Source: Gammaproteobacteria bacterium (GTDB taxonomy: Bacteria; Pseudomonadota; Gammaproteobacteria; Xanthomonadales; Marinicellaceae). From it: a stretch of 49,035 nt of DNA. The position numbers were made by a program, and so were the translations under genes. The notes beneath the pieces were generated by a model. It was not told the DNA's origin. It worked only from the letters and a program-made list of their open reading frames with translations, and did not search any database. This document shows, one piece after another, positions 34,254 through 43,246 of this stretch (the first letter of the stretch is position 1; every line of letters begins with the position of its first letter). The DNA is taken from the NCBI GenBank assembly GCA_024280395.1, contig JAJRQG010000012.1, positions 1-49,035 of the forward strand, given 5' to 3'.

Positions 34254-34384
34254 GGATGCGAGGTTTTAACCTCGCTTTACTCGATGTGGTAATAAAAACA
34301 GGTCATTCACAAGATTGCTATAGGGTCATTTATTGCTTTAATTTAGTTTATAGATTGAAAAGGCAAGGTTAAAACCTCGCATCC
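34254..34384. repeat. REPIN-like pair of inverted palindromic repeats in a gene-free stretch
   Basis: The 343-bp gap between the exported protein and cspA holds a perfect 19-base inverted repeat: GGATGCGAGGTTTTAACCT (34254-34272) and its complement (34366-34384), 93 bp apart. The left arm also contains the self-palindrome CGAGGTTTTAACCTCG. Two REP-like palindromes in opposite orientation around a spacer is the form of a REPIN or small MITE. I see no second copy in the window and no gene inside. Confidence 0.55.
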
Positions 34385-34456
34385 TTGAGTTCTTTCACCT
34401 TCTTATAGCGCAACTCAACTTACATTTCTCCTAACAATTAATTAATAAATAATAGC

Positions 34457-34486
34457 AAAAAAAAACCGGTACAAGACCGGCTTTTT
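34457..34486 (-). terminator. Terminator after the cold-shock gene
   Basis: CCGGT (34466-34470) pairs with ACCGG (34476-34480), with flanking A/T pairs that extend the stem. On the minus strand a long T run follows. It lies 24 bases past the cspA stop codon. Confidence 0.8.
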
Positions 34487-34509
34487 TATACTTCAACTAA
34501 AGTATGTGC

Positions 34510-34716
34510 TTATTGAGGCACTACATTGTTAGCGCAAGGTCCTTTTTGACCTTCTCCAATTTCAAATTCTACGGCTTGACCGTCATTTAATGTAGCGAAA
34601 CCGCCACCACTTTGAATAGCTGTGTGATGAACAAACAAATCTTTGCTGCCATCTTCTGGGGTAATAAAACCAAAACCTTTGTCTGGATTAAACCACTTTA
34701 CTGTACCTTTACTCAT
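34510..34716 (-). CDS. Cold-shock protein, CspA family
   Basis: The 68-residue protein is a single cold-shock domain that binds single-stranded RNA and DNA. RNP1 is KGFGFI and RNP2 is DLFVHH; the start SKGTVKWFN and the end [10 protein letters not shown] are typical. It acts in the cytoplasm as an RNA chaperone. The upstream 426 bp has no other gene, leaving room for a long 5' leader as in other csp genes, although I cannot prove a cold-box. Confidence 0.96.
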   Translation of the reverse strand: MSKGTVKWFNPDKGFGFITPEDGSKDLFVHHTAIQSGGGFATLNDGQAVEFEIGEGQKGPCANNVVPQ

Positions 34717-35142
34717 AATATTTTCTTCATATTGATTGGTGAAAAATAAATAATCCTACAACCGAATTCACCGTTTAGATGTAAGAATTTCATGTTAAAT
34801 CAGAATTCAAAATGACTAAATATAATTTGAGTAATAATGGTGTTTAGAACAGAAGAAGTTATTGATCGCAAGTTTGACTTGCTAGAATGATAATTGCTTG
34901 TATTCTCAAACCGTTTTGGCAAAACTAATTTTGCTTCTACGTCTGATTTATTGGCATTATACAGAGATTACCTGAAGATTACCTGAATAAACCATACATA
35001 TGAGGTATATGCATAATTAAAATCGGTGGGAATGTAGCCAACATTTCAATATTTGGGTAACAAATAAATTAATAAGAGTTACACTTATGATACATATTCA
35101 ATTATTTCATTCACAAGTTAAATAAAAATAGGCCCCAGTAAA
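34717..35142. other. 426-bp gene-free region upstream of cspA
   Basis: This stretch separates two minus-strand genes. It probably holds the promoter and long leader of the cold-shock gene. Two things stand out: an exact tandem duplication of the 11-base unit GATTACCTGAA (34966-34987), and a 17-codon plus-strand frame (34837-34890) that is too short to call. No terminator for the phosphatase gene is evident. Confidence 0.5.
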
Positions 35143-36840
35143 TCAACACAATTCTTTTTTCATGATCAACAAGTTCCCATAGCCATCTTTTGGGGTTGCA
35201 AATTCCCAGGAATCCATCACACTGTCGATGATATTGATACCCAGTCCACCTGGACGAGTTTGAGTTAGGTCACGGGGTTTGATTGAGTTGTCATAAACCA
35301 GTGAAGCGTAGTCTCTTAAATAAAAGACCAAGGTATTGTTTTGGAGTTTGAACGATAAATCTATGTTGCCAGTTTCATCGTTGTTGTAAGCATGACGATA
35401 AATGTTGGTCACTGCTTCGTCTATACACAATACCAATTGCTGGATAGATGATTCATCAAAGTCGAGTTTTTCCACCACTTCTGACACCTTTTCCCGAACC
35501 ATTTTAAGGTTGACTGGATCTGCCATAAAACTGATGCCATCAATATAGGTTTCTTGAATATTATCACGCCTTTCAACCAACAATAATGTCGCATCATCGA
35601 ACAATTTTTGTCTTCTAACATAAGTAATAATCTTCCCTACTCTTACTTCTGCCGATTCTGCCTCAATAGTTTTGATATATTCAATTAAACCTTCGGTACC
35701 CAATTGCTCACCATTTTCCAAACGGGCATCGGTTAAACCATCGGTTAAAAAGTACAATCCTCCTCCTCCCAATGCCGTTTCTTGTTCAGGAAAATCTAGA
35801 TCAGCATCAATGCCCAAGGGCGGGGCACTGGCAATCCAAGAGTGTATACTGCCACTTTCTGAACATTTGTGAATTACTGGTGGCAATCCAGCATTGGCCC
35901 AAACTACACGGTCTTCTTTCGGATAAAAATAGCCTGCTGCTACACAGACGAACATGCCTCTTGATGAATTTTCACACAACTCTTTGTTGGCTTTTTCTAA
36001 CCATTTAGAAGGGCATAATCTGTCTTTGCCTATCCAACGCAATAAACTACTGGCCCTAACCATCAACATGGACGCATCCAACCCCTTACCAGAAACGTCA
36101 CCCACTACAAAACCGACACAATCATCGCCCAATTGGAAGTAATCATAAAAATCACCTGATACTTCATAAGCTGGAACATTGGATCCAACTACTGGAAATG
36201 GTGGTTTAATTCGAGCAGGCAATAACGATCTTTGCAGCCTTCTTGCCAAGGTAATTTCCTTTTTAAGTCGATTTTGTTCAACCAAACTTAAGGTTAAACG
36301 GGCATTATTGATCGCCAAAGCAATAGGGGATGCCAATAGACGTAAAATATCTTTATCACGATTTTCAAAAAAAACTTCTTCGACACTTTCGCCTTGTTTA
36401 TTCAATACCTGTAAAACACCTATGTTCTCACCTGCCGCAATCAAGGGTGTGCACAAAACAGATTTGGTCTGAAAACCAGTCAATTGATCAACATTGCAGT
36501 TATAGCTGCTGTCTTTTTTAGCATCTCTCACCATGTGACAAACACCAGACCCCAATGTTTTCCCAACCATACTGTCATTCACATCAACATCAATGCCTTT
36601 AATGTCAACAGGGCCGAAACTGGCCCTACAAACTAACTTTTTGTTATCTTTATTGTATAAAAACACCGAGGCAGCTTCTGCATCCATGTATTCTGCAATT
36701 TGCTCGACAGCAAAATTTAGAGTTTCATCAATATTCAATGACTGTACAAATGCTTGAGATAAATCCGCCAGCAATTTAAGCTGGTCTAATGTTCCTGCAG
36801 ATTCATCATTGTGTGTTTTAAGAAAACTTTCAGTAGCCAT
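35143..36840 (-). CDS. GAF / SpoIIE phosphatase / HATPase signalling protein
   Basis: The 565-residue cytoplasmic protein has three domains. A GAF domain (about 25-180, with AAASVFLYNKDNKKLVC and LCTPLIAAGENIGVLQVLNKQ) is followed by a helical linker and a PP2C/SpoIIE phosphatase (195-410), with the metal-binding GDVSGKGLDASMLM and FLTDGLTD. An HATPase domain of the RsbW/SpoIIAB type (425-560) has DEAVTNIYRHAY as its N box and RPGGLGINIIDS as its G region. Such proteins control partner-switching through STAS anti-anti-sigma factors, combining phosphatase and kinase in one chain. No STAS gene is nearby. It starts two bases after the pssA stop, so the two genes form one unit. Confidence 0.9.
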   Translation of the reverse strand: MATESFLKTHNDESAGTLDQLKLLADLSQAFVQSLNIDETLNFAVEQIAEYMDAEAASVFLYNKDNKKLVCRASFGPVDIKGIDVDVNDSMVGKTLGSGVCHMVRDAKKDSSYNCNVDQLTGFQTKSVLCTPLIAAGENIGVLQVLNKQGESVEEVFFENRDKDILRLLASPIALAINNARLTLSLVEQNRLKKEITLARRLQRSLLPARIKPPFPVVGSNVPAYEVSGDFYDYFQLGDDCVGFVVGDVSGKGLDASMLMVRASSLLRWIGKDRLCPSKWLEKANKELCENSSRGMFVCVAAGYFYPKEDRVVWANAGLPPVIHKCSESGSIHSWIASAPPLGIDADLDFPEQETALGGGGLYFLTDGLTDARLENGEQLGTEGLIEYIKTIEAESAEVRVGKIITYVRRQKLFDDATLLLVERRDNIQETYIDGISFMADPVNLKMVREKVSEVVEKLDFDESSIQQLVLCIDEAVTNIYRHAYNNDETGNIDLSFKLQNNTLVFYLRDYASLVYDNSIKPRDLTQTRPGGLGINIIDSVMDSWEFATPKDGYGNLLIMKKELC

Positions 36841-36842
36841 TT

Positions 36843-37622
36843 CTATTCCTTTTCATCTTCCACTGCTTTTTTCTTATCCGCACGATTCTTTTTTAAACTG
36901 TACAAGGTAAATATAATTCCCGATATTGCATAACCACTGAATACCACCAATAACACTTTGGCTGGAGCTAAAGTAAGAAGCACAAAAATCATCACCAACA
37001 ACAAAATCCACACAAAAGGCACAGATTCTTTAAAAGGCAAAGTTTTAAACGAATAGTATCTAAACCTTGATACCATCAATAAACCTGCTATCAAAGTAAT
37101 ACCAAGAGAAACAAATTGTAACGATTCACCAGTAAAACCATGATCAACGGCCACCCAAACAAAGGAGCTAACCAATGCAGCAGCCGCAGGTGATGGCAAT
37201 CCTTGAAAATACGCTTTGTCAATCGTGCCAATTTGTACATTAAATCTAGCCAAACGTAATGCTCCACTTACTGCATAAATAAATGCCACAAGCCAACCAA
37301 TTTTACCCATAACTGGATGTATTTGACCCAATGAATGCAATGACCAGTTGTACATTAATAATGAGGGTGCTAAACCAAAAGAGATTAAATCTGATAATGA
37401 ATCGTACTGTTCGCCAAATGCACTTTCAGTATTGGTCAATCTTGCCACACGGCCATCCAATCCATCCAACAAGGCAGCTATAAAAACAGAAATGGCAGCA
37501 ATTTCAAATTTGCCATTAATTCCTGCAATTATTGAGTAATAGCCTGCAAATAATGCGCCAGTTGTAAACAAGTTTGGTAGTAGGTAAATACCTTTTTTGG
37601 CCGAATCTGAAATTTTTGTCAT
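36843..37622 (-). CDS. pssA: CDP-diacylglycerol-serine O-phosphatidyltransferase
   Basis: The 259-residue membrane enzyme makes phosphatidylserine, the precursor of phosphatidylethanolamine. The CDP-alcohol phosphotransferase motif DGLDGRVARLTNTESAFGEQYDSLSD follows the pattern DGxxAR, eight residues, GxxxDxxxD. About seven or eight hydrophobic segments follow, and the C-terminus is a charged Lys/Glu tail. This is the type II, integral membrane form, unlike the peripheral E. coli enzyme. The next gene, a signalling phosphatase, is two bases downstream. Confidence 0.93.
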   Translation of the reverse strand: MTKISDSAKKGIYLLPNLFTTGALFAGYYSIIAGINGKFEIAAISVFIAALLDGLDGRVARLTNTESAFGEQYDSLSDLISFGLAPSLLMYNWSLHSLGQIHPVMGKIGWLVAFIYAVSGALRLARFNVQIGTIDKAYFQGLPSPAAAALVSSFVWVAVDHGFTGESLQFVSLGITLIAGLLMVSRFRYYSFKTLPFKESVPFVWILLLVMIFVLLTLAPAKVLLVVFSGYAISGIIFTLYSLKKNRADKKKAVEDEKE

Positions 37623-37750
37623 GAGTCAATTTAATGATTATAATCGGCAATTATAACACCTTTGCCTTTGAATCTTATTAATATCTGGCAAAATCTTAAT
37701 TGCACTATAGAATATCAATTAATGACTAACTTTGTTAGATAACAAAACAA

Positions 37751-38959
37751 ATGATAAACAAATCAAAAAAACTACAAGGTGTTTGTTACGATATCAGAGG
37801 TCCTGTTCTAGATGCAGCAAAACGTTTAGAGGACCAAGGCAATAAGATATTAAAACTCAACATCGGCAACCCTGCTGCCTTTGGCTTCACCACACCTGAT
37901 GACATGCGAAAAGATGTCATTCACCACTTGCCTGATGCCGAAGGATATTGCGATTCAAAAGGTTTGTACTCTGCAAGAGTGGCTATTTATCAAAACTATC
38001 AACAACAATTTAAGGGTTTAACTTTCGAGAATGTTTTCATTGGAAACGGTGTCAGCGAATTAATTTTAATGTCAATGCAGGCTTTGTTAAATGAAGGCGA
38101 TGAAATTCTGATACCAGCACCAGATTATCCGTTATGGACGGCGGCGGTAAATTTATCAGGCGGCAAAGCTGTCCACTATTTATGTGATGAAACCCAAGAC
38201 TGGGAACCTGATTTAACTGACATAGAGTCAAAAATAACCAAACAAACCAAGGGGATTGTTGTGATTAATCCCAACAACCCAACTGGAGCTGTTTATTCCA
38301 CAAAAACCTTGCAAGCGATAATCGAACTAGCAAGAAAACACAAACTCATCATCTACAGCGATGAAATTTATGACAAAATCCTATACGATGACGCACAATT
38401 CACATCCATAGCCACTTTAGCAAATGATGTTATGTTTGTCACCTTTAACGGTCTATCCAAAACTTATCGGGCCGCCGGTTATAGAACTGGTTGGATGGTA
38501 TTGAGCGGAAAGTTGCACCATGCAGAAAACTATATCCAGGGACTTGAAATGATTGCATCAATGCGTTTGTGCGCCAATGTTCCAAGCCAGTTTGCGATTC
38601 AAACAGCTTTAGGTGGCTTTCAAAGTATTAATGAGCTGATGTTAAAAGATGGCAGACTAAACCAACAAAGAATAACCACTTATAAAATGATTAATGCCAT
38701 CCCAGGATTATCCACCACCAAACCCAAGGGAGCATTATACAATTTTGTTAAAGTTGATATAGCTAAGTTCAACATCACCAACGACGAGCAAATGGTTCTG
38801 GATCTACTAGAACAACAACACATTTTATTGGTACATGGCACAGGCTTTAATTGGCCAAAACCCAATCATTTCAGGTTGGTTTATTTGCCACATGTAGAGG
38901 TTCTTGAAGATGCCATCACTCGAATGGGAACTTTTTTCAGTAATTATAGCCAAACTTAA
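37751..38959 (+). CDS. alaA: Alanine-synthesising glutamate-pyruvate aminotransferase
   Basis: The 402-residue PLP enzyme is close to E. coli AlaA along its whole length: VCYDIRGPVLDAAKRLE, LNIGNPAAFGF, GYCDSKGLYSAR, PAPDYPLWTAAVNLSGGKAVHYL, INPNNPTGAVY, and the PLP lysine in NGLSKTYRAAGYRTGW. It makes alanine from pyruvate and glutamate in the cytoplasm. It is the first of four co-directional genes with short gaps (21 bp to the YwbE gene). Confidence 0.95.
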   Translation: MINKSKKLQGVCYDIRGPVLDAAKRLEDQGNKILKLNIGNPAAFGFTTPDDMRKDVIHHLPDAEGYCDSKGLYSARVAIYQNYQQQFKGLTFENVFIGNGVSELILMSMQALLNEGDEILIPAPDYPLWTAAVNLSGGKAVHYLCDETQDWEPDLTDIESKITKQTKGIVVINPNNPTGAVYSTKTLQAIIELARKHKLIIYSDEIYDKILYDDAQFTSIATLANDVMFVTFNGLSKTYRAAGYRTGWMVLSGKLHHAENYIQGLEMIASMRLCANVPSQFAIQTALGGFQSINELMLKDGRLNQQRITTYKMINAIPGLSTTKPKGALYNFVKVDIAKFNITNDEQMVLDLLEQQHILLVHGTGFNWPKPNHFRLVYLPHVEVLEDAITRMGTFFSNYSQT

Positions 38960-38979
38960 AGAGATTTAGAGAGATTAAA

Positions 38980-39171
38980 ATGAATGGACAATTGAGAAAA
39001 AACGTAAAAATAGGCAGCACTGTAGAAATTGTAGAAAAGCATAATCAACGCAGTGGTCAATTAACCAGCGGCATAGTAAAAAACCTATTAACCAACTCTC
39101 CATCTCACCCACATGGCATAAAAGTCAGGCTAGAAACAGGGATTGTCGGCAGAGTTAAAGAAATACACTGA
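38980..39171 (+). CDS. YwbE-family small protein
   Basis: The 63-residue protein matches the YwbE (DUF2196) family by length and sequence (KNVKIGSTVEIVEKHNQRSGQLTSGIVKNLLTNSPSHPHGIKVRLETG). It is basic, all-beta and probably cytoplasmic, with a KOW-like look that suggests nucleic-acid or ribosome association, but no function is established. AGAGA lies just upstream. It sits between alaA and the DUF4124 protein. Confidence 0.9.
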   Translation: MNGQLRKNVKIGSTVEIVEKHNQRSGQLTSGIVKNLLTNSPSHPHGIKVRLETGIVGRVKEIH

Positions 39172-39238
39172 TAAATTCAAAGAAAAAAATTTTGAATTGT
39201 GCTATAAATACAACTGTAACCTTTTAAAGAGAATTAAC

Positions 39239-39703
39239 ATGAAAATTATTATTCTGATATTAACGCTTTTACTATCAAATCAGCTTATAGCAAAACAGAA
39301 AATTTACAAATGGACAGATGCAAATGGCAATGTTCACTACTCAGAAGATAAACCTATCAATACTCAGGTGAAAGAAGTTAAAGTAGCTACAGGTAGATCA
39401 AAACCAAAAAATACTTTCATGAACAAACAAGAAAATGAAAGTGAACCAACTGATTCTCAAGAAACAAAATCTACTGACGAGAAAGCTTTTGACGAATACA
39501 ATAAAAGAGAAAAAGAAAGAGCTGAAAAACGACAAAATGTAGAAAGCTGTAAAGCTGCAAAGAAGAATCTTGTAACTTTACAAAACTCAACCAGAGTTCG
39601 AAGAAAAGACCCCACAACAGGAGAGTATATGCAAATGAGTAACAATCAACGAAACAGCGCATTGAAATCCGCTAAAAAACTCATACGAGATGTTTGCAAA
39701 TAA
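39239..39703 (+). CDS. Exported DUF4124-domain protein
   Basis: The ATG at 39239, preceded by AAAGAGAAT, starts a signal peptide (IIILILTLLLSNQLIA); upstream in-frame codons overlap the YwbE gene and are not needed. The 154-residue product has DUF4124 at its N-terminus (QKIYKWTDANGNVHYSEDKP), then a charged region rich in Glu and Lys that is probably coiled or disordered (70-120) and a C-terminal helix pair with two cysteines (ESCKAAKKN and DVCK). DUF4124 proteins are periplasmic and common in gammaproteobacteria; their role is unknown. It ends three bases before the TRAP binding-protein gene. Confidence 0.88.
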   Translation: MKIIILILTLLLSNQLIAKQKIYKWTDANGNVHYSEDKPINTQVKEVKVATGRSKPKNTFMNKQENESEPTDSQETKSTDEKAFDEYNKREKERAEKRQNVESCKAAKKNLVTLQNSTRVRRKDPTTGEYMQMSNNQRNSALKSAKKLIRDVCK

Positions 39704-39706
39704 CGC

Positions 39707-40801
39707 ATGAAAAGAAGAAACTTAATAAAAGCCATAGGGGCTGTTTCTGTCGCAACTGCTCTATCCGCATGCAAACCCAAAGAGCAAAACTGTGAGGCCA
39801 ATACTACAAGACAAAAAACCTATAATTGGAAAATGGTCACAGCATGGCCAAAAAACTTTCCAGCTTTAGGGACAGGTGCAAACTTCTTAGCAAAAACAAT
39901 CACCAAAATGAGCGGTGGAAGAATCAAAATCACCGTTTATGGCGGTGGTGAACTGGTTCCTCCTTTGGAAGTATTTGATGCCGTATCCAATGGCACTGCG
40001 CAAATGGGACATGCTGGCAGCTACTATTGGAAGGGAAAAGTCCCAGAAGCCCAGTTTTTTGGTGCCGTTCCCTTTGGTATGAATGCCCAAGAAATGAATG
40101 CATGGTTATATCATGGTGGTGGATTAGATTTATGGACTGAACTATACGAACAGTTCAACTTGGTTCCTTTTCCCGTAGGCCAAACAGGTGTACAAATGGG
40201 CGGCTGGTTTAACAAAGAAATCAACACCAAAGAAGACATCAAAGGTTTAGTGATGCGTATTCCTGGGTTGGGTGGAGAGGTATTTAAACGTGCTGGAGGT
40301 TCTCCAAAGTTACTTCCAGGTTCCGAGTTGTTTACTTCTTTACAAACGGGAAATATTGACGCCACTGAGTGGGTTGGCCCATACAATGACTTGGCTTTTG
40401 GACTTTATCAAGCGGCAAAATATTATTATTACCCCGGTTGGCACGAACCCACAGCTTGTTTGGAAGGAATGGTTAACAAAGAGGCTTATGATGCTTTGCC
40501 TGATGACTTACAACAAATCATCAAAATTGCGTGCATGGCTGCCAACCAAAATATGTTGTCAGACTTTACCGCCAAAAACAGAAACGCCTTAGACACTTTG
40601 ATCAATGAACACAAGGTAGAATTACGACAATATCCCAAAGAGGTATTAGAAGAATTTAAATTTCATGCAAAAGCGGTATTTGATGAATTGGGTGAGAAAT
40701 CCGAAATGGGTAAACGAATCTATAAATCGTACAAATCTTTTGCAAGTCAAACCAAAAGCTGGCTAGATATTTCTGAAAATGCTTATTTTAAAGCACGATA
40801 A
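39707..40801 (+). CDS. TRAP transporter substrate-binding protein (DctP/TakP type), orphan
   Basis: The 364-residue protein begins MKRRNLIKAIGAVSVATALSAC, a twin-arginine-like signal that ends in a lipobox (Cys22). The mature part is a DctP-family solute-binding fold: KMVTAWPKNFPALG, the RIPGLGGEVFKRAGGSP stretch with the substrate-binding arginine, and TSLQTGNIDATEWVGPYNDLAFGLY. The WVGP and YYYPGWHEP segments are close to alpha-keto-acid-binding TakP proteins. No DctQ or DctM membrane subunits lie beside it, so the transporter partners must be elsewhere or absent. It is the last gene of the alaA run. Confidence 0.9.
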   Translation: MKRRNLIKAIGAVSVATALSACKPKEQNCEANTTRQKTYNWKMVTAWPKNFPALGTGANFLAKTITKMSGGRIKITVYGGGELVPPLEVFDAVSNGTAQMGHAGSYYWKGKVPEAQFFGAVPFGMNAQEMNAWLYHGGGLDLWTELYEQFNLVPFPVGQTGVQMGGWFNKEINTKEDIKGLVMRIPGLGGEVFKRAGGSPKLLPGSELFTSLQTGNIDATEWVGPYNDLAFGLYQAAKYYYYPGWHEPTACLEGMVNKEAYDALPDDLQQIIKIACMAANQNMLSDFTAKNRNALDTLINEHKVELRQYPKEVLEEFKFHAKAVFDELGEKSEMGKRIYKSYKSFASQTKSWLDISENAYFKAR

Positions 40802-40820
40802 TTGCTATAAACCCGTAAGG

Positions 40821-40849
40821 TGGGCCTTGCCCATCATCGATTAGATGGG
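40821..40849 (+). promoter_or_regulatory. Alternative hairpins over the glnE start codon
   Basis: TGGGC (40821-40825) can pair with GCCCA (40829-40833), or CCCATC (40830-40835) can pair with GATGGG (40844-40849). The second stem includes the ATG of glnE. The two stems exclude each other. No good Shine-Dalgarno is present, so start-codon access could be structure-controlled. Confidence 0.3.
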
Positions 40850-43208
40850 TATCTTCAATCTCAGTCCTTTTGTCGAAAACCAATTCAAACAATCGCCTGC
40901 ATTAACCCAATTAATTGTAGGTGATTTAGATTTAGCAACCGACTGGTCTGATTATAAAATTCAACATCCACACTTGGATATTTTTGCTTTACCCAGAAAA
41001 TACCGTCAATCACGATTGGCACTAATTGCAGCAAGAGATTTAGAAAGAACCAACCCTGAATCACACATCCACACATTAAAACAAACCAGTCAATTGGCGA
41101 AGCTGATGATTGAGTTTGCTTACGAAACTGCTGTTAATGAATTGGAACAACAATTTGGCCAAGTGTTCAACCAACAAGGTAAAAAACAGAATTTTATTAT
41201 CTTTGCTCTAGGAAAACTTGGCGGACATGAGTTGAATTATTCATCCGATGTAGATTTGGTCTTTTGTTATTCTGGTAATGGTGAATCCGATGGTAAAAAA
41301 TGTTTGGATGCTTCCACTTATTTTCCTCGATTAGGCAGACGCATTATACAAATTCTGGATGTCGTAACTTCTGATGGTATAGTCTATCGTGTTGACATGA
41401 GATTGCGTCCCTTTGGCAGTGCTGCACCTCTGGTTTGCAGTGTCAGCAATTTATTGCATTACTTAGAATCAGAAGGCCGAGACTGGGAAAGATATGCTTG
41501 GATGCGTGCCAGTTATGTAGCTGGAGACAAATCAATTGGCATCAATACATTAGAAGAGATTCAACCTTTCATCTACCGAAAATATTTGGACTACAATATC
41601 TTTGAATCATTGCGTCAAATAAAACAACAAATAGCACGCCAACAATTGGATGACGAAGACAATATTAAATTAGGAATGGGCGGCATTCGAGAAATTGAGT
41701 TCATTGTTCAGACCTTACAAATAACTTTTGCGGGCAGAGACAAACAGTTACGTGGCAATGATTTGTGGCAACAAATGCATAACCTACAAACCCAAGGACA
41801 CATCAGCTTAGAGAATTTGCAACACTTGACAGCCGCATGGTTGTTTTTACGCAAACTTGAAAATCTCTGCCAAATTATCCATGACAGAGATTCACACCAC
41901 CTGCCCGAAAACCCAAAACAATTGGCGCTTTGTATGGGTTATAAAGATACCAAATCCCTTTTAAAGCAGTCTCAAATATATAGAAAAAATGTACACGACA
42001 TCTTTGAAAAATTATTTTTGAGTAATAAAACCAGTACCTCTCCAATGCTTGAAAATTTACAAATTCAAACCATAAAAGATGAAATTTCCAAAAAAAATCA
42101 TCCTAAGCAAAACAAACATAAAATTTATGCCGCTTATGATGCGATAATTCCTTTGTTGGACAAGCATGAAAATAGCGAAATAATTATCAAACGTTACCAA
42201 CAAGTGATTGACTCAGTCAGTAAACGCACCAGTTATTTATCTATGCTAATTGAATCGTCCTTAATTCTTAAAAAACTTATTCAGCAAATTTCTCACAGCG
42301 AATATTTCTCAAACTCAATTGCAAAAACCCCATCTTTGCTTGAAATGTTATTTGATGGAATTAACCAAGAAGATTTTGACATTGAACATCAATGGCAGTT
42401 TTTTTCAAGCAAACAGAAAATGGATGATGATGAACAATATTTAGAAAAACTTTGCCAGTTTAAAAAAAACATACAATTCAAAGCTATCATGGCTTATATT
42501 GATGAAATAAATGATGCTCAAACCACCAGTAAAATACTCAGCAATTTGGCTGGATTTATTCTATCATTGGTCATAAAACAAGCCTGGGAACAGATACAAA
42601 ACAACATAGCCTGCGAGATTCAAACCGATGATTTAATCGTTATTGCTTATGGGTCACTGGCCATGCGAAACATGCATTTACAATCAGATTTTGACCTGGT
42701 TTTTATCCTCAATCAGGACATCAATGATAACAACCACAAATTTATCATGCGTTGGATTAAACGCATTATTCACCTGTTGTCGGTTAAAACCTACTCTGGA
42801 AGCTTATATCAGCTAGACACACAACTGCGACCCAATGGCAAATCTGGAGCAGCCATAGTGACTCAATCAAGCTTTGAAAACTATCAACTCAACGAAGCTT
42901 GGCTCTGGGAACATGCCGCCTTAATAAAAACACGCGCTGTATATGCGACAAAGGCTCAAACTGAATGGTTTAACAGTTTAAGAAAAAAGATTCTTTGTCA
43001 AAAGAGAGATCCCAAAGCCATTGATAAGGATCTAATGGACATGGCTAAAAAATTAGAGCAACAGAGCAATAAAAAACACCAACAAGAGTTTAAATTTTTA
43101 GGAGACCTATTAAAACAAGCCAATAAAAACCCTGAAATTTTAGAACGTATCCTAATCAACCAACAAAACAGTCAATTAAAACTAGATAAATCAATCAACC
43201 ACATATAA
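40845..43208 (+). CDS. glnE: Glutamine synthetase adenylyltransferase/deadenylylase, C-terminally shortened
   Basis: GlnE adds and removes AMP on glutamine synthetase under PII control. This copy has 787 residues against about 946 in E. coli. The N-terminal deadenylylase half is complete: LGKLGGHELNYSSDVDLVF, VDMRLRPFGSAAPLV and GMGGIREIEFIVQ. The second nucleotidyltransferase site keeps SDFDLVFIL and LDTQLRPNGKSGAAIV, but the glycines before it read YGSLAMRNMHL. The protein stops about 60 residues after AWLWEHAALIKTRAVY, lacking the usual last 90-odd residues with the second GGxxDIEF motif. Only 38 bp separate it from the convergent gene, so the missing part is not simply out of frame. Confidence 0.9.
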   Translation: MGIFNLSPFVENQFKQSPALTQLIVGDLDLATDWSDYKIQHPHLDIFALPRKYRQSRLALIAARDLERTNPESHIHTLKQTSQLAKLMIEFAYETAVNELEQQFGQVFNQQGKKQNFIIFALGKLGGHELNYSSDVDLVFCYSGNGESDGKKCLDASTYFPRLGRRIIQILDVVTSDGIVYRVDMRLRPFGSAAPLVCSVSNLLHYLESEGRDWERYAWMRASYVAGDKSIGINTLEEIQPFIYRKYLDYNIFESLRQIKQQIARQQLDDEDNIKLGMGGIREIEFIVQTLQITFAGRDKQLRGNDLWQQMHNLQTQGHISLENLQHLTAAWLFLRKLENLCQIIHDRDSHHLPENPKQLALCMGYKDTKSLLKQSQIYRKNVHDIFEKLFLSNKTSTSPMLENLQIQTIKDEISKKNHPKQNKHKIYAAYDAIIPLLDKHENSEIIIKRYQQVIDSVSKRTSYLSMLIESSLILKKLIQQISHSEYFSNSIAKTPSLLEMLFDGINQEDFDIEHQWQFFSSKQKMDDDEQYLEKLCQFKKNIQFKAIMAYIDEINDAQTTSKILSNLAGFILSLVIKQAWEQIQNNIACEIQTDDLIVIAYGSLAMRNMHLQSDFDLVFILNQDINDNNHKFIMRWIKRIIHLLSVKTYSGSLYQLDTQLRPNGKSGAAIVTQSSFENYQLNEAWLWEHAALIKTRAVYATKAQTEWFNSLRKKILCQKRDPKAIDKDLMDMAKKLEQQSNKKHQQEFKFLGDLLKQANKNPEILERILINQQNSQLKLDKSINHI

Positions 43209-43246
43209 CCCAAATCCCGATATAGAAGATACGAGAAAAGTCCAAT

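Noticed and set aside
34837-34890. Seventeen-codon plus-strand frame upstream of cspA
   Set aside because: Too short, with no clear ribosome site and no features to support coding.
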